Origin: Flavobacterium sp. N2038
GTDB lineage: Bacteria; Bacteroidota; Bacteroidia; Flavobacteriales; Flavobacteriaceae
Length of the DNA: 64,000 nucleotides
NCBI RefSeq assembly: GCF_025947185.1
Contig: NZ_CP110001.1
Coordinates: 4,278,001 to 4,342,000 of the forward strand
Direction of reading: 5' to 3'
The position numbers and the translations under genes are program-made. Under the pieces are notes generated by a model. It had not been told where the DNA came from and ran no database searches. It worked only from the letters and a program-made list of their open reading frames with translations. Below are positions 19,062-27,792 of this stretch, one piece after another (the first letter of the stretch is position 1; the number at the start of each line of letters is the position of its first letter).

Positions 19062-21902
19062 TTATTTTTGTGTTGCAGTATTAAAAAAATATATTCTACC
19101 CAAATTATACGTGTCACCATCGAATAAGGTAAAGGGTATTGGTTTTCCTTCGTTTGGAGAATAATCAAGTAATTCTTCATCTTGAGCTCTCACTTTCACA
19201 TTCCCAGTAAAAGCACCTTTGAGTCCTGAAAAGATTAATTTTTTTTCCATGAATAACCCTTTTCCTCCTTTTTGATCATAACCGTATTCAGTTTTGACAA
19301 CAGCTTCACAGTTAAGGTCTAGTTTGATATTTGCGTCTACTTGTATTGGATAAAACTTAAAGAATTTTTTGGATACATCACCCTCTAAAAACATTTTACC
19401 TTTTATTTTTTCACTGTAGGTAACCGTCTGGGTTTGTACTAGATTTGCTATCTTATCAGTAACAGTATGGGTATTAGTTAGTAGGTTATATTGTATCCTA
19501 TGGTTAATTGCAATTTCACCTACTATACTTAAAGTTGCCGTTAGATTTGTTTTTATAGTTTTTAAAAAGGCATTTATTTCTCCTTGTTTTTTCTGATTAT
19601 CTTTATGAGTTAGTTTTTGTTTAATGAGATCTTTTAAATCAAATTTTTTCTCAAAATTTATCGCTACCAATGGATCAGCTTTTATGTTAGCTTCAAAAAT
19701 TAATGCCAATCTGTTGTCTAATTGCGTTTTATAATACATACCCGTATTTATTGCAATAGACGGAGGTACTAACTCAGCTCCCGAATCATTTAAATATTTA
19801 GAGACCTTTTTTACTTTGCTTGCAATCTTAGCCAATCTTCCTTCTAAGTTTTTGCCTCTGGTTAAATATATCATCAATAAATCTATGATAATACCTATCG
19901 CTACCAACTCATAAACTACAAATGCAGCGATATATCGGGTAGTATTATCTTCTTTTATAAAATCTACTTCTGTACCTTTTAAGCTTAGAGCTTCTTCCTT
20001 TTTTTCGAGAGTTCTGTCGTAAATGGCATGCAATCCTACATCGTAAAATTCAGCCTGTTTTTCTACATAGGGAAAAAGTACATCTCTGGTAACCCACCCG
20101 CCAGGAATGAGCACCATTAAACTACCAAACACAGATTCTGTTAGCTCTTTAATTTCCTGTTTGATACCTCTTTTTAGAGAAAGCTCTTTTTGATGAAAAT
20201 AAAAAGGGCTTTTATCTTGATAGTTAAACTGAAAATGTCCCATCCAAACTACATCAGGATAGGTTTTGATGTGTATTGTAGGTTTGGTCTTGTCCGAATA
20301 GTAGGCGCAGGAATTGATATAAAAATAATAATCGTTTGTTATATCACCGTAGTTAATCGTTTCTTTGGGAAATAAAAACTTACGCAAATATTTTACATAA
20401 TGATTTTTAAAATCAGCATTGATAATTGAAAAAACAGGGTGCTCAATTGTATCACCGTTGTAAGGTGTTGTTTTATTTAATGAATACTGCGTATTTTCGA
20501 TTACATTTTTGTCAAGACTATGTTTATTTTTTCCTTCTTTAAAACAAGCCTTAAACTGCTGATCGGGTATTTTTAGTTTTACTTTTTTTCGTGGATTATA
20601 ACTATAACTTGGTGCAATTATATCAATATTTATAGGATTGGCATTGTTACCATAAACTTTAAATAATAATGTTGTCCTGCGATTCTGTTCGTGCAAAGTA
20701 TCTGGTATATTTTCGCCAAGGTGTAAGAGTCTTGATTTACCATATCCTTTTGCTGAAATTCTTCCTGCATCAATTCCACTTTTAACAAGCGAATCTACAA
20801 TTGTCTGCGCTCTTTTATGTGAAAGTTTATCGTTATACTCATCTGTCCCTCTACAATCTGTATGAGATCCTATTTCTACCGGCAAATAAGGTGATGCTAA
20901 TAAAAATTTTGTTATCTCATCAATGGTTTTTTTTGCATCTGGTCGAATATTGAATTTATCAAAATCATAATGAATTTTCTTTACTGTAATAAATCGATCT
21001 TTACCCGAAACTTGTTGGCTAAATTTTCCTTCATCAAAAATGGATACAGGTTCGTTATCTTCGTATAGAATGATTTTTTTAAAGTTGCAATGCCCGGCAT
21101 TTTTCATGTATTTTTCCTGCTCACCAACTTTAAAAGCAGTAACATTTGTTGGCGGCTTAGGAAAACTCGGCTCAATTTTCTTTTTTATCTTGAGAAAACG
21201 TGCATGTATAGTCTCGTTATTACTATTGGGAATGTATTTTTTTGTTATTGGGTTTTTGACTTTTATATAAAATTGTTCGACATCTTTAATTCCCTTTATT
21301 TTACCAAACCATGTAAAAGTATCTGTGATTGCAATATTTATTTCTCCGTCATTTACATCTACACTAGTGTATACATTTATGAGTTCTCCTTCTGCGTTAT
21401 TTCGATAAATATCAACAATCAGATTTTTGTGTCCGTTAAGTCCTTCCGTTTCCACGTTTAAATAAATAGTTTCTCCATAGGAGAAAACTTTTGAATTACG
21501 AACATCAGGACCATCAATACTGGTACTCCATTTACTCTTGATAATTTTTGATTCGCACCATCCCCCTACAACCAATCCTGCTTTTTGGGAATATTTTAAA
21601 CCTGAAATACTTGCTTCTAAATAATAGGCATATGGACCACAAAGCTTTTTGGGTAGCTTTATTCCATATTTCTGATTTGCTTTTCGAGTACTTTCAAGTA
21701 AACTCTTACGAGGTTTGTTTGTTAGAAGATTCCAATAAATATTCTTTTCTTTTTCTTCTTTTGTAGTATCATCAGCCCATTCACTTACTTGAAAATATAC
21801 AAATTGGTCTGCTTTTATAGTAATTTTCACATTAGGAATGGAGTGATTTGCGGCAACTTGTCCCTCACCAGTCCACTTTATTCTTTCAATACCTTTTTCC
21901 AT
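19062..21902 (-). CDS. Large OmpA-domain protein, possible secretion-system cargo
   Basis: 946 residues without signal peptide. The first ~290 residues look beta-rich (Ig-like). An OmpA/Pal peptidoglycan-binding domain sits at about 300-415, with YDFDKFNIRPDAKK, VEIGSHTDCRGTDEYND and SHKRAQTIVDSL. A hydrophobic stretch near 650-690 (FVVYELVAIGIIIDLLMIYL) could insert in a membrane, and the C-terminal ~250 residues match no family I know. It follows a DUF4280 (PAAR-like) gene by 25 bp and a LysM gene. This layout is like orphan effector modules of contractile injection or type VI systems in Bacteroidetes, but no sheath, Hcp or baseplate genes are in the window. Effector activity is inferred. 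Confidence 0.75.
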   Translation of the reverse strand: MEKGIERIKWTGEGQVAANHSIPNVKITIKADQFVYFQVSEWADDTTKEEKEKNIYWNLLTNKPRKSLLESTRKANQKYGIKLPKKLCGPYAYYLEASISGLKYSQKAGLVVGGWCESKIIKSKWSTSIDGPDVRNSKVFSYGETIYLNVETEGLNGHKNLIVDIYRNNAEGELINVYTSVDVNDGEINIAITDTFTWFGKIKGIKDVEQFYIKVKNPITKKYIPNSNNETIHARFLKIKKKIEPSFPKPPTNVTAFKVGEQEKYMKNAGHCNFKKIILYEDNEPVSIFDEGKFSQQVSGKDRFITVKKIHYDFDKFNIRPDAKKTIDEITKFLLASPYLPVEIGSHTDCRGTDEYNDKLSHKRAQTIVDSLVKSGIDAGRISAKGYGKSRLLHLGENIPDTLHEQNRRTTLLFKVYGNNANPINIDIIAPSYSYNPRKKVKLKIPDQQFKACFKEGKNKHSLDKNVIENTQYSLNKTTPYNGDTIEHPVFSIINADFKNHYVKYLRKFLFPKETINYGDITNDYYFYINSCAYYSDKTKPTIHIKTYPDVVWMGHFQFNYQDKSPFYFHQKELSLKRGIKQEIKELTESVFGSLMVLIPGGWVTRDVLFPYVEKQAEFYDVGLHAIYDRTLEKKEEALSLKGTEVDFIKEDNTTRYIAAFVVYELVAIGIIIDLLMIYLTRGKNLEGRLAKIASKVKKVSKYLNDSGAELVPPSIAINTGMYYKTQLDNRLALIFEANIKADPLVAINFEKKFDLKDLIKQKLTHKDNQKKQGEINAFLKTIKTNLTATLSIVGEIAINHRIQYNLLTNTHTVTDKIANLVQTQTVTYSEKIKGKMFLEGDVSKKFFKFYPIQVDANIKLDLNCEAVVKTEYGYDQKGGKGLFMEKKLIFSGLKGAFTGNVKVRAQDEELLDYSPNEGKPIPFTLFDGDTYNLGRIYFFNTATQK

Positions 21903-21927
21903 GTTTTTCTTTATAATAACAAACTAT

Positions 21928-22425
21928 TTAAATACTTTCAATGTCTAAATGTTTCAGTTTTGGATTAGTCATCCCTTTTAAATCCAACAATGGATTGATT
22001 TGATTCTGTACATCAGAATTTGAATTCTTGAAATTCTGTTGACTTGGTTCAATAACTTGTCCATGTTTATCTATTTCTATACAATCAGGTCCGCCCATTG
22101 GACAGGTAGCTTTACTGTCTTCAAGTAATAATTTTCCTTGATTAGACAGGGTTACTTTTTCATAAAAGCCACTCCATTTTGTAATTGTTGCCTGACATGG
22201 CAGATAATCTCCACTTCCGTTGGGTTGCTTTTTGCATTTACCAAAAGTATTTTTCTCCAAAGTCTGCCCAATCTCTTTATCGGTTGCTATTAATTTATCT
22301 TTACTTTCTTTATCATTAGCGTAATGCTTTGTTTGGGTTTTTACTTTAAGTATATCTGTTTTGGGCTCCACACTAAATTTACACTTACACGTAGCACCCT
22401 GCACTACAATATGTTTTTCACTCAT
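21928..22425 (-). CDS. DUF4280 (PAAR-like) protein
   Basis: 165 residues. The N-terminus MSEKHIVVQGATCKCKF and the later SKATCPMGGPDCIEIDKHG, with CLPC-type pairs between, match DUF4280, a Cys-containing PAAR-like family. PAAR proteins sharpen the tip of type VI or phage-tail-like spikes and carry effectors. The last 30 residues are a polar tail. It sits between a LysM gene (11 bp upstream) and the large OmpA-domain gene (25 bp downstream), so the three probably work together at the cell envelope or as a secreted set. Confidence 0.85.
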   Translation of the reverse strand: MSEKHIVVQGATCKCKFSVEPKTDILKVKTQTKHYANDKESKDKLIATDKEIGQTLEKNTFGKCKKQPNGSGDYLPCQATITKWSGFYEKVTLSNQGKLLLEDSKATCPMGGPDCIEIDKHGQVIEPSQQNFKNSNSDVQNQINPLLDLKGMTNPKLKHLDIESI

Positions 22426-22436
22426 AATAAAATATG

Positions 22437-23645
22437 CTATTTTATTTTAAAAATATCTGCGACTGTGTCTAAAAAACGCTCAGGTTTCTCTGTCTCTCCC
22501 GCATAAAGAGAGACTCTGGGTTTGGGTTTTAAATCCTCCTTATCTTCGAGATTGGAAATCGTAATTGTTGTTCTTACTGGAATAGCAAGGTCAATACTGC
22601 ATTCTAAAAATAAACACTCTACTAGATATGTGCGAGGATTTAAAAAATAACAGGAATTATATTGTCCTTGTGCTCTTTCAGGATTATCTTCTAACAAAGT
22701 ATCATAAGGAAAATCAGTATCATTTTCAAAGTCTAGTTTTGTCCTGGGATCACTAAGAATTCCTTTCTGGGTTATATTTACCAGATTGTATTTGTCTAGT
22801 GTTGGTAAAATTTCTTGTTGTACCGAAAATCGAGTTTCTCCTAAAGTATTATTAATTGGAAAATAAATATTTTTTTCAAGAACTAATTGGTCTTTATATT
22901 CAATATTTAGCCCATTAAAAAAGGCTCTTAAGAACCAGTTGAAATTAAATAATTCTAAAAAAGCATCTTTATCTTCTATTCTTTGTTCGAAACGAGCTAA
23001 ACATTCCTCAATTTCCTCTCCTTTATATTCTTCTAAAATTTTAGGTTTTGTTTTATACCAGCGATCTTCAATAGCATCATAATTGTGGATATCAATCCAT
23101 TTTCCTTTTTCATTGACAACAATTTGAAGAGGATAAAAAACACTACTTGTTTTTTCTGCTATTTCATCAGCAATAGTGTCTGCTTCCTTTTCATCAATAT
23201 AAACTTTAGAAATTCTGTTTATTTCAAAGAAAGAATATTTGTTTACATCAGTAGCTAACCATTTTACACTGATTTCTTCTTTTACAGATTGTTTGATATC
23301 CCCGTTTTCAATAGTGTAAACTCCTAAATAGCTATTTTTACCAGAAGGATTAAAAGGTAATTGATAGGACTTAGTGCTAAAACGAATATACTCCAGAGGC
23401 TCGTCCTGAAGTTCTCCGTTTGCTTTAAATTTTACAGGTTTTAGAAGAATAAATTTGAGATGATTAGGTAAATAAGCATTTATTACATCACGATCTTCTT
23501 TGCAATTAAAGTTGTGATACCTTCTCAGATCATCTAATTCTATTTCAAGTTTATTGGCAACCGATTGAGGCGTATCACCATCTTGTATTTTGTAGGTCTT
23601 ATGTTTAACCTCTCCTAATTCGTCTAAAATTTCACCAATAATCAT
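22437..23645 (-). CDS. LysM-domain protein, first gene of the PAAR-like operon
   Basis: 402 residues from the ATG at 23645 (MIIGEILDELGEVKHK). A TTG four codons further upstream is rejected because the promoter leaves almost no leader for it. Residues about 15-65 are a LysM domain (YKIQDGDTPQSVANKLEIEL). The rest is an alpha/beta region with no recognised family. LysM binds glycan chains, so it may anchor the complex to peptidoglycan or act as the spike-loading chaperone, as LysM proteins do in contractile systems (inference). Promoter TTG-N18-TATCTTTA is immediately upstream. Confidence 0.8.
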   Translation of the reverse strand: MIIGEILDELGEVKHKTYKIQDGDTPQSVANKLEIELDDLRRYHNFNCKEDRDVINAYLPNHLKFILLKPVKFKANGELQDEPLEYIRFSTKSYQLPFNPSGKNSYLGVYTIENGDIKQSVKEEISVKWLATDVNKYSFFEINRISKVYIDEKEADTIADEIAEKTSSVFYPLQIVVNEKGKWIDIHNYDAIEDRWYKTKPKILEEYKGEEIEECLARFEQRIEDKDAFLELFNFNWFLRAFFNGLNIEYKDQLVLEKNIYFPINNTLGETRFSVQQEILPTLDKYNLVNITQKGILSDPRTKLDFENDTDFPYDTLLEDNPERAQGQYNSCYFLNPRTYLVECLFLECSIDLAIPVRTTITISNLEDKEDLKPKPRVSLYAGETEKPERFLDTVADIFKIK

Positions 23646-23672
23646 ACTAAAAACCAAGATTAATTCTGATTT

Positions 23673-23701
23673 TAAAGATACATCTTTTTCTTACATATCA
23701 A
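23673..23701 (-). promoter_or_regulatory. Promoter of the LysM/PAAR-like operon
   Basis: On the minus strand TTG (23701-23699), an 18-bp spacer, then TATCTTTA (23680-23673), one base from consensus. It places the start of the transcript about 20 nt before the ATG at 23645. Confidence 0.6.
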
Positions 23702-23867
23702 AATAAGACAATAAGTAATTAAGTATTTATTGAAGAAAATAAAATTCAGTCATTTCTTATTAATTATAGTTTTCTTATTATTAGTGTTTTACGATTTTTT
23801 TAAATGTTTTATTTAAAAAAAAGGAGGCTATTCTTAATAATATTAAAATTAATACTTAAAGAGATAT

Positions 23868-23973
23868 TATGTTTGCAGATGATTTAAAATTTTTAAATCA
23901 TCCGTAAAATGATTCGAGAATTGTCCCGTTAGGGCTACTAAGTAAAGCTTCAGAGAAATCTGAAGCTTTTTTT
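23868..23973 (+). ncRNA. Possible small RNA made of a promoter, a hairpin, a tRNA-like tail and terminator B
   Basis: A TATGTTTG element (23868-23875) is followed by a perfect 12-bp hairpin at 23878-23902 (GATGATTTAAAA and its complement). Then comes GATTCGAGAATTGTCCCG...GGGCTACTA, which resembles the tRNA-fMet T-arm and acceptor end, and terminator B. There is no ORF. If transcribed it would be about 95 nt. It could equally be a non-transcribed scar. Confidence 0.35.
23944..23973 (+). terminator. Terminator family B, copy 2
   Basis: AAAGCTTCAGA, GAAA loop, complement and T-run. Preceded by a decayed tRNA-fMet 3' end ending GGGCTACTA. It also lies at the 3' end of the minus-strand HEPN-like gene. 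Confidence 0.8.
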
Positions 23974-23987
23974 GTTTTTTAGCAATA

Positions 23988-24605
23988 TCATTGGCCATTT
24001 TCAGTGATTCTTTCACCCAATGAGGTCATATAATTAATTGGCGAATGTGGTCTAGTTTTGAAATGTTTATTTTTATGGTAAGCGCACTCAAATGAAGATA
24101 TAGGATGTGCCCAATTATGCTTTCTTTGAATAAATATCTCATCAATCGTTCCCAGTCCAATTTCAGCGTCAATTTTTCCTCGAACTATAAAGTAAAACTC
24201 ATCTATTTCGTCAAGCATATTTAATGAAATGACACTTCCAGTGTTTATCACATATCTTCTGTAAAAGTATTCCTGTAGTTTAATTAGCATTGATTCATAA
24301 GTTGTTAAATCCAGGTCTGGATATTGAGATTTTACATTTGCTATTAATTTGTGAACATCATGCCCTAATTTCTTACCCTTAGTGTCTATTTTATTATGTA
24401 GATCATCTAAATCCCCTGAAACATTCGAAAGAATGCTAATGTCTTTTTGGAGTAAAAGTATTTTAATAATTTGTTCAGCAGATAACCAAAGTAGATTACA
24501 GGCACCATCTATAAAGTCGTTTAACCACAAAAGTCTTCCTTCCATATAGTTTTGATCTGCCTTCTGAAGCCAAGCATTTAATGCAAGATAAGGTTCTGAA
24601 TTCAT
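23988..24605 (-). CDS. HEPN-like protein of unknown function
   Basis: 205 residues, mostly alpha-helical. The start (ALNAWLQKADQNYMEGRLLW) followed by ACNLLWLSAEQIIKILLL has the pattern of HEPN-domain proteins, where a helix with alternating Ala/Tyr/Arg is followed by A..x.EQ..K. The toxin-type R-x4-6-H motif is not obvious, so RNase activity is not supported. A near-perfect promoter TTG-N18-TAACTTTG lies 46 bp upstream. It is a lone gene between two terminator-B copies. Function unknown; family call is tentative. Confidence 0.6.
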   Translation of the reverse strand: MNSEPYLALNAWLQKADQNYMEGRLLWLNDFIDGACNLLWLSAEQIIKILLLQKDISILSNVSGDLDDLHNKIDTKGKKLGHDVHKLIANVKSQYPDLDLTTYESMLIKLQEYFYRRYVINTGSVISLNMLDEIDEFYFIVRGKIDAEIGLGTIDEIFIQRKHNWAHPISSFECAYHKNKHFKTRPHSPINYMTSLGERITENGQ

Positions 24606-24650
24606 AGTAGTCGATTTAAATTACTTATAACTTGTTTTGTCCTATATAGC

Positions 24651-24679
24651 CAAAGTTAAGATAAATAATCAACACACAA
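24651..24679 (-). promoter_or_regulatory. Promoter of the HEPN-like gene
   Basis: Minus strand: TTG (24679-24677), 18-bp spacer, TAACTTTG (24658-24651). Confidence 0.65.
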
Positions 24680-24721
24680 TTTCATAATAACCCTCAAAAA
24701 ACTGGTTAGATATTTGAATGC

Positions 24722-24769
24722 TTCCCGCTACTAAGACAAAAAGCTTCAGAGAAATCTGAAGCTTTTTTT
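24722..24769 (+). terminator. Terminator family B, copy 3, with tRNA-fMet 3' remnant
   Basis: TTCCCGCTACTAAGAC, identical to the end of the last tRNA-fMet fragment, runs straight into the AGCTTCAGA/GAAA hairpin (24738-24769). Confidence 0.85.
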
Positions 24770-24809
24770 GTTTTCTAAACTTTTGTTTAAAATTGAATCG
24801 TTGTGTTCA

Positions 24810-24830
24810 CGAGCGAGACGCTCGCACCAG
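24810..24830. repeat. GC-rich REP-like palindrome
   Basis: CGAGCGAGACGCTCGCACCAG contains GCGAG-ACG-CTCGC. Related copies are at 28431-28492 and 32085-32109. Confidence 0.6.
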
Positions 24831-24843
24831 CATGTGGCAGTTT

Positions 24844-26232
24844 TTATTTCGTCCGTTTTGCTTCTATCTTTTTTCCATTCTGTAATAAAAACAAATTTGA
24901 AATTTCTCCTTTTTCGTTCTTTTCAAACTGAATTTGTGCATCTACTACTTTATAGAAAAATAACATTTCACTTTCTGCAAATATTTGGAACGCATTTTGT
25001 CCTGTTAATTGTGAAAATAGTTGGTCTTTATCTAATGAAATTTTGATTTCATAATCTTTTTCAACTTCATAAGTCCCAACAAACTTTTGAAGTTCTTCAG
25101 TAGTAATACTAATTTCTTTTCTGACTTTTTGCACAGGCAATGGTTTATTATATAGAATATTTCTAATTGCTTTAGAAGGAATTGAAACGTTGCTGTGATT
25201 TTGAAGTATTATTATTGTTTTATCATTTGTAATATGCCTATCGATAAAAGTTACATAACCTGGCCAGCCCCCATCATGGTTTACAATTTTTCCAAAATCA
25301 GCATTGTCTTCAATTCCCCAACCAAAACCATAATTCCTTCTAGCTCCGTCTTTCAAAGTTGCTACTTCAAAAACTGTTTTCATATCCTCTTTTGTGAGTA
25401 ATTTATCGGTGTACAATGCTCTATCCCAAATCAATAAATCGTTTACAGTTGAATTAACTGTTCCGTCTCCAACAATACCATCAAGCCAAATAACCATTTT
25501 CGTTTCTTTCAATTCGTCTGGCAAAACATATTTTTTCAAACTATCGGAGTAAACATAACCAAAAGCATAATTGTCAATTTTCTTTGGCGATAATCTACGA
25601 GTGTACACAAAGGTATTTTTCATTTTCAACGGTTGAAAAATAGCTGTGTTTAGATAATCAGCGTATGTCATACCCGATGCTTTCTCAATTATTGAAGCCA
25701 ATAGTGCATAGCCGGTATTGCTATATTCCCATTTAGTGTTTGGCTCAAATACTATTTTTGGCTGATGTTTACTAAATATATCAATTATGTCTTTGTTAGT
25801 GGCAATTTTAGATTTGTCAAATAAACTATCCATAAGCTGCATATAGTCTGGTAGACCTCCGGTATGATTCAATAAGTTTCTTACAGTTACACCTTTATAA
25901 AAAGAAAGTTCGGGTAAGTATTTTTTGATGTCATCGTCCAAATTCAACTTCCCTTTTTCTTTAAGTATCATTATCCCCATAGCTGTGAACTGCTTTGAAC
26001 AAGATGCCAATTCAAAAATCGAATTTTCGTTCAATTTTTCTTTTGTTGTTTCGTTTGCAAGTCCAAAACTACGGCTATAAATAACTTTCCCTTTTTCTGC
26101 AATTAGAACATTTCCATTGATTTTTTCTTGTGAATAAAGAGAATTGAGTAAACTGTCAATTTTTTGAATTCTGTCTTGTCCAAATGTAAGATGTCCAATT
26201 AAAAGAAGTCCAATTGTAATTGTTAATTTCAT
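24844..26232 (-). CDS. Secreted serine hydrolase, class C beta-lactamase fold
   Basis: 462 residues. Signal peptide about 1-18, then a beta-lactamase/transpeptidase-like domain (about 25-345) with catalytic S77-x-x-K80 (SCSK), Y170-S-N172 and HDGG as the third motif, followed by a C-terminal beta domain (about 375-462) like DUF3471. Such enzymes act as D-Ala-D-Ala peptidases, esterases or peptide hydrolases; lactam resistance is not implied. It is flanked by a REP-like palindrome on its 3' side and is alone in its module between two terminator-B copies. Confidence 0.9.
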   Translation of the reverse strand: MKLTITIGLLLIGHLTFGQDRIQKIDSLLNSLYSQEKINGNVLIAEKGKVIYSRSFGLANETTKEKLNENSIFELASCSKQFTAMGIMILKEKGKLNLDDDIKKYLPELSFYKGVTVRNLLNHTGGLPDYMQLMDSLFDKSKIATNKDIIDIFSKHQPKIVFEPNTKWEYSNTGYALLASIIEKASGMTYADYLNTAIFQPLKMKNTFVYTRRLSPKKIDNYAFGYVYSDSLKKYVLPDELKETKMVIWLDGIVGDGTVNSTVNDLLIWDRALYTDKLLTKEDMKTVFEVATLKDGARRNYGFGWGIEDNADFGKIVNHDGGWPGYVTFIDRHITNDKTIIILQNHSNVSIPSKAIRNILYNKPLPVQKVRKEISITTEELQKFVGTYEVEKDYEIKISLDKDQLFSQLTGQNAFQIFAESEMLFFYKVVDAQIQFEKNEKGEISNLFLLQNGKKIEAKRTK

Positions 26233-26384
26233 TTTTTATTTCTGGTTAATTAATATCGGTGAGATGTCTCGCAAAATTGCCATCAACTTATTTATATGTG
26301 TGACAAAACCATACAAAGTCATCCAAATTTTGGCAGATATGTGTGATAAATTTCATACACTATTATTTTCAAATATATATTTTT

Positions 26385-26429
26385 TATCTTTGAAAGTCAA
26401 AATTTTTAGTCTGAATGGCTTTATCTTTG
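26385..26429 (+). promoter_or_regulatory. Two TATCTTTG elements before the XRE gene
   Basis: TATCTTTG occurs at 26385-26392 and again at 26422-26429, 26 bp before the ATG. Both match the -7 consensus; -33 boxes are weak. Confidence 0.55.
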
Positions 26430-26454
26430 AACTTCAGAAAATTAAACCTTATTT

Positions 26455-26859
26455 ATGGAACAGAAAATACATCAGGGAAGAAACGTAAAACGTTTCAGAG
26501 AAATGCTTAACATAAAGCAAGAAGCACTGGCTTATGATCTGGGAGAAGATTGGACCCAAAAGAAAATTTCTATGCTGGAGCAGAAAGATGTAATTGAAGA
26601 TAATCTACTGAAACAGATCTCTACTGTATTGAAAATTCCTGTTGAAGCTTTTCAGAATTTTGATGAGGAACAGGCGATTAATATTATTTCAAATACTTTT
26701 CATGATACTCAAGGCTTAATTAATTATAATCCAACTTTCAATAATGATCCAATCGATAAATTAATCAAACTTCACGAAGAAAAAATCGCGTTATACGAGC
26801 GTATGTTGAAAGAGAAAGATGAAATGATGGCAAGGCTTGAAAAACTAATCAATAAATAA
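26455..26859 (+). CDS. XRE-family helix-turn-helix regulator
   Basis: 134 residues. HTH_3-type domain at about 8-65 (GRNVKRFREMLNIKQEALAY, then KKISMLEQ), followed by a linker with FNNDPIDK and a C-terminal helix (about 100-134: KLIKLHEEKIALYERMLKEK) likely to form a coiled coil for dimerisation. This layout is widespread in Bacteroidetes, usually as a single gene. No toxin partner is seen, so toxin-antitoxin function is not supported. A terminator-B copy lies 50 bp downstream. Confidence 0.88.
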   Translation: MEQKIHQGRNVKRFREMLNIKQEALAYDLGEDWTQKKISMLEQKDVIEDNLLKQISTVLKIPVEAFQNFDEEQAINIISNTFHDTQGLINYNPTFNNDPIDKLIKLHEEKIALYERMLKEKDEMMARLEKLINK

Positions 26860-26893
26860 TCATTTATAAAAGATATATTAATTCAAACAGAGA

Positions 26894-26940
26894 TACCCGC
26901 TGCTATAACAAAAAGCTTCAGAGAAATCTGGAGCTTTTTT
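26894..26940 (+). terminator. Terminator family B, copy 4, with tRNA-end remnant
   Basis: ACCCGCTGCTATAAC (compare CCCGCTACTAAGAC) followed by AGCTTCAGA-GAAA-TCTGGAGCT hairpin and T-run. Confidence 0.8.
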
Positions 26941-27106
26941 GTTTATATAAGATTTTCAAAAACAATGTTTGATTTTAGATTGCGGGTGCGAAGTCAGAGA
27001 AATTCGCAAAGCTTTCCATAAAAAACTATTCGAAGAATTTAGAAAAGTATTTCGAATCAAAAAAATATACTGAAAATGATGCTCATACAATACAACGATA
27101 CAAATT

Positions 27107-27658
27107 ATGGCCAATAAAGATTCAAAGGTAAAATATGAACAATTTATAGAACGACTAGATTTTTTTATACTCTTTGTTTTTTCTGGTTTACTAATTCTCA
27201 CTATAGTAATGGCCTGCCTAATAGGTAATGAAATACTAAAAAGCACAAATATCGATGGTTCAATACATATTGATAGCTCATTGTGTACAGTCTTTTTTAT
27301 ATCCTGCTTTTTCTTTTTCCTTGCTTTATATAGAATTACAATAGTATTTAAAGAAGCTATTTTTTTCATCAACGAAGTTCAAATCAATCATAATGCGATA
27401 ATACTTACAGGATACTACTGTAATACTAAATGGCAAGAAACTCTAGATATTAAAAACACCCAAGTTGATATAGTAACGCAGAAAAGAGGCAGAGCTCCAG
27501 AGATACATTATTTACAATTCATCGATGAATTAAACTTAAAATACAACATAAACACTTCTTTTTATTGGAGTTATGCCGAAATTTTGATTCTGTATCGTGA
27601 TATAAAAAATTTACAAAAAGAAAAAATAGGAACCGTCAAACGGACACCGAAGAACTAA
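27107..27658 (+). CDS. Two-helix membrane protein of unknown function
   Basis: 183 residues. Two membrane helices (about 20-42 and 60-85) are followed by a cytoplasmic domain of about 95 residues that looks like a PH-like (bPH) fold, with EVQINHNAIILTGYYCNTKW. No family is certain. It is alone between terminator-B copies 4 and 5. Its base composition is as AT-rich as its neighbours. Probably a real gene because of the clear hydrophobic pattern and length. Confidence 0.65.
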   Translation: MANKDSKVKYEQFIERLDFFILFVFSGLLILTIVMACLIGNEILKSTNIDGSIHIDSSLCTVFFISCFFFFLALYRITIVFKEAIFFINEVQINHNAIILTGYYCNTKWQETLDIKNTQVDIVTQKRGRAPEIHYLQFIDELNLKYNINTSFYWSYAEILILYRDIKNLQKEKIGTVKRTPKN

Positions 27659-27732
27659 AATTTCTTTTTTTTATAAATGTAAGACACAAATGCACTATAA
27701 TAATAATCAAAAATATAGTTAGATATTTGAAA

Positions 27733-27779
27733 GCGTCCTGCCACTAAAACAAAGCTTCAAAGAAATCTTAAGCTTTTTT
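27733..27779 (+). terminator. Terminator family B, copy 5 (degenerate)
   Basis: GCGTCCTGCCACTAAAAC precedes AAAGCTTCAAAGAAATCTTAA, then GCTTTTTT. Sequence and tRNA remnant are recognisable, but the stem has mismatches. Confidence 0.6.
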
Positions 27780-27792
27780 GTTACTTGATTTC

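Noticed and set aside
26264..26488. 74-codon ORF upstream of the XRE gene
   Set aside because: It spans the TATCTTTG promoter elements and overlaps the XRE start; no recognisable protein features.
26455..26859. Toxin-antitoxin pair for the XRE gene
   Set aside because: The neighbour on the same strand is a membrane protein behind a terminator; no small toxin-like ORF is adjacent.
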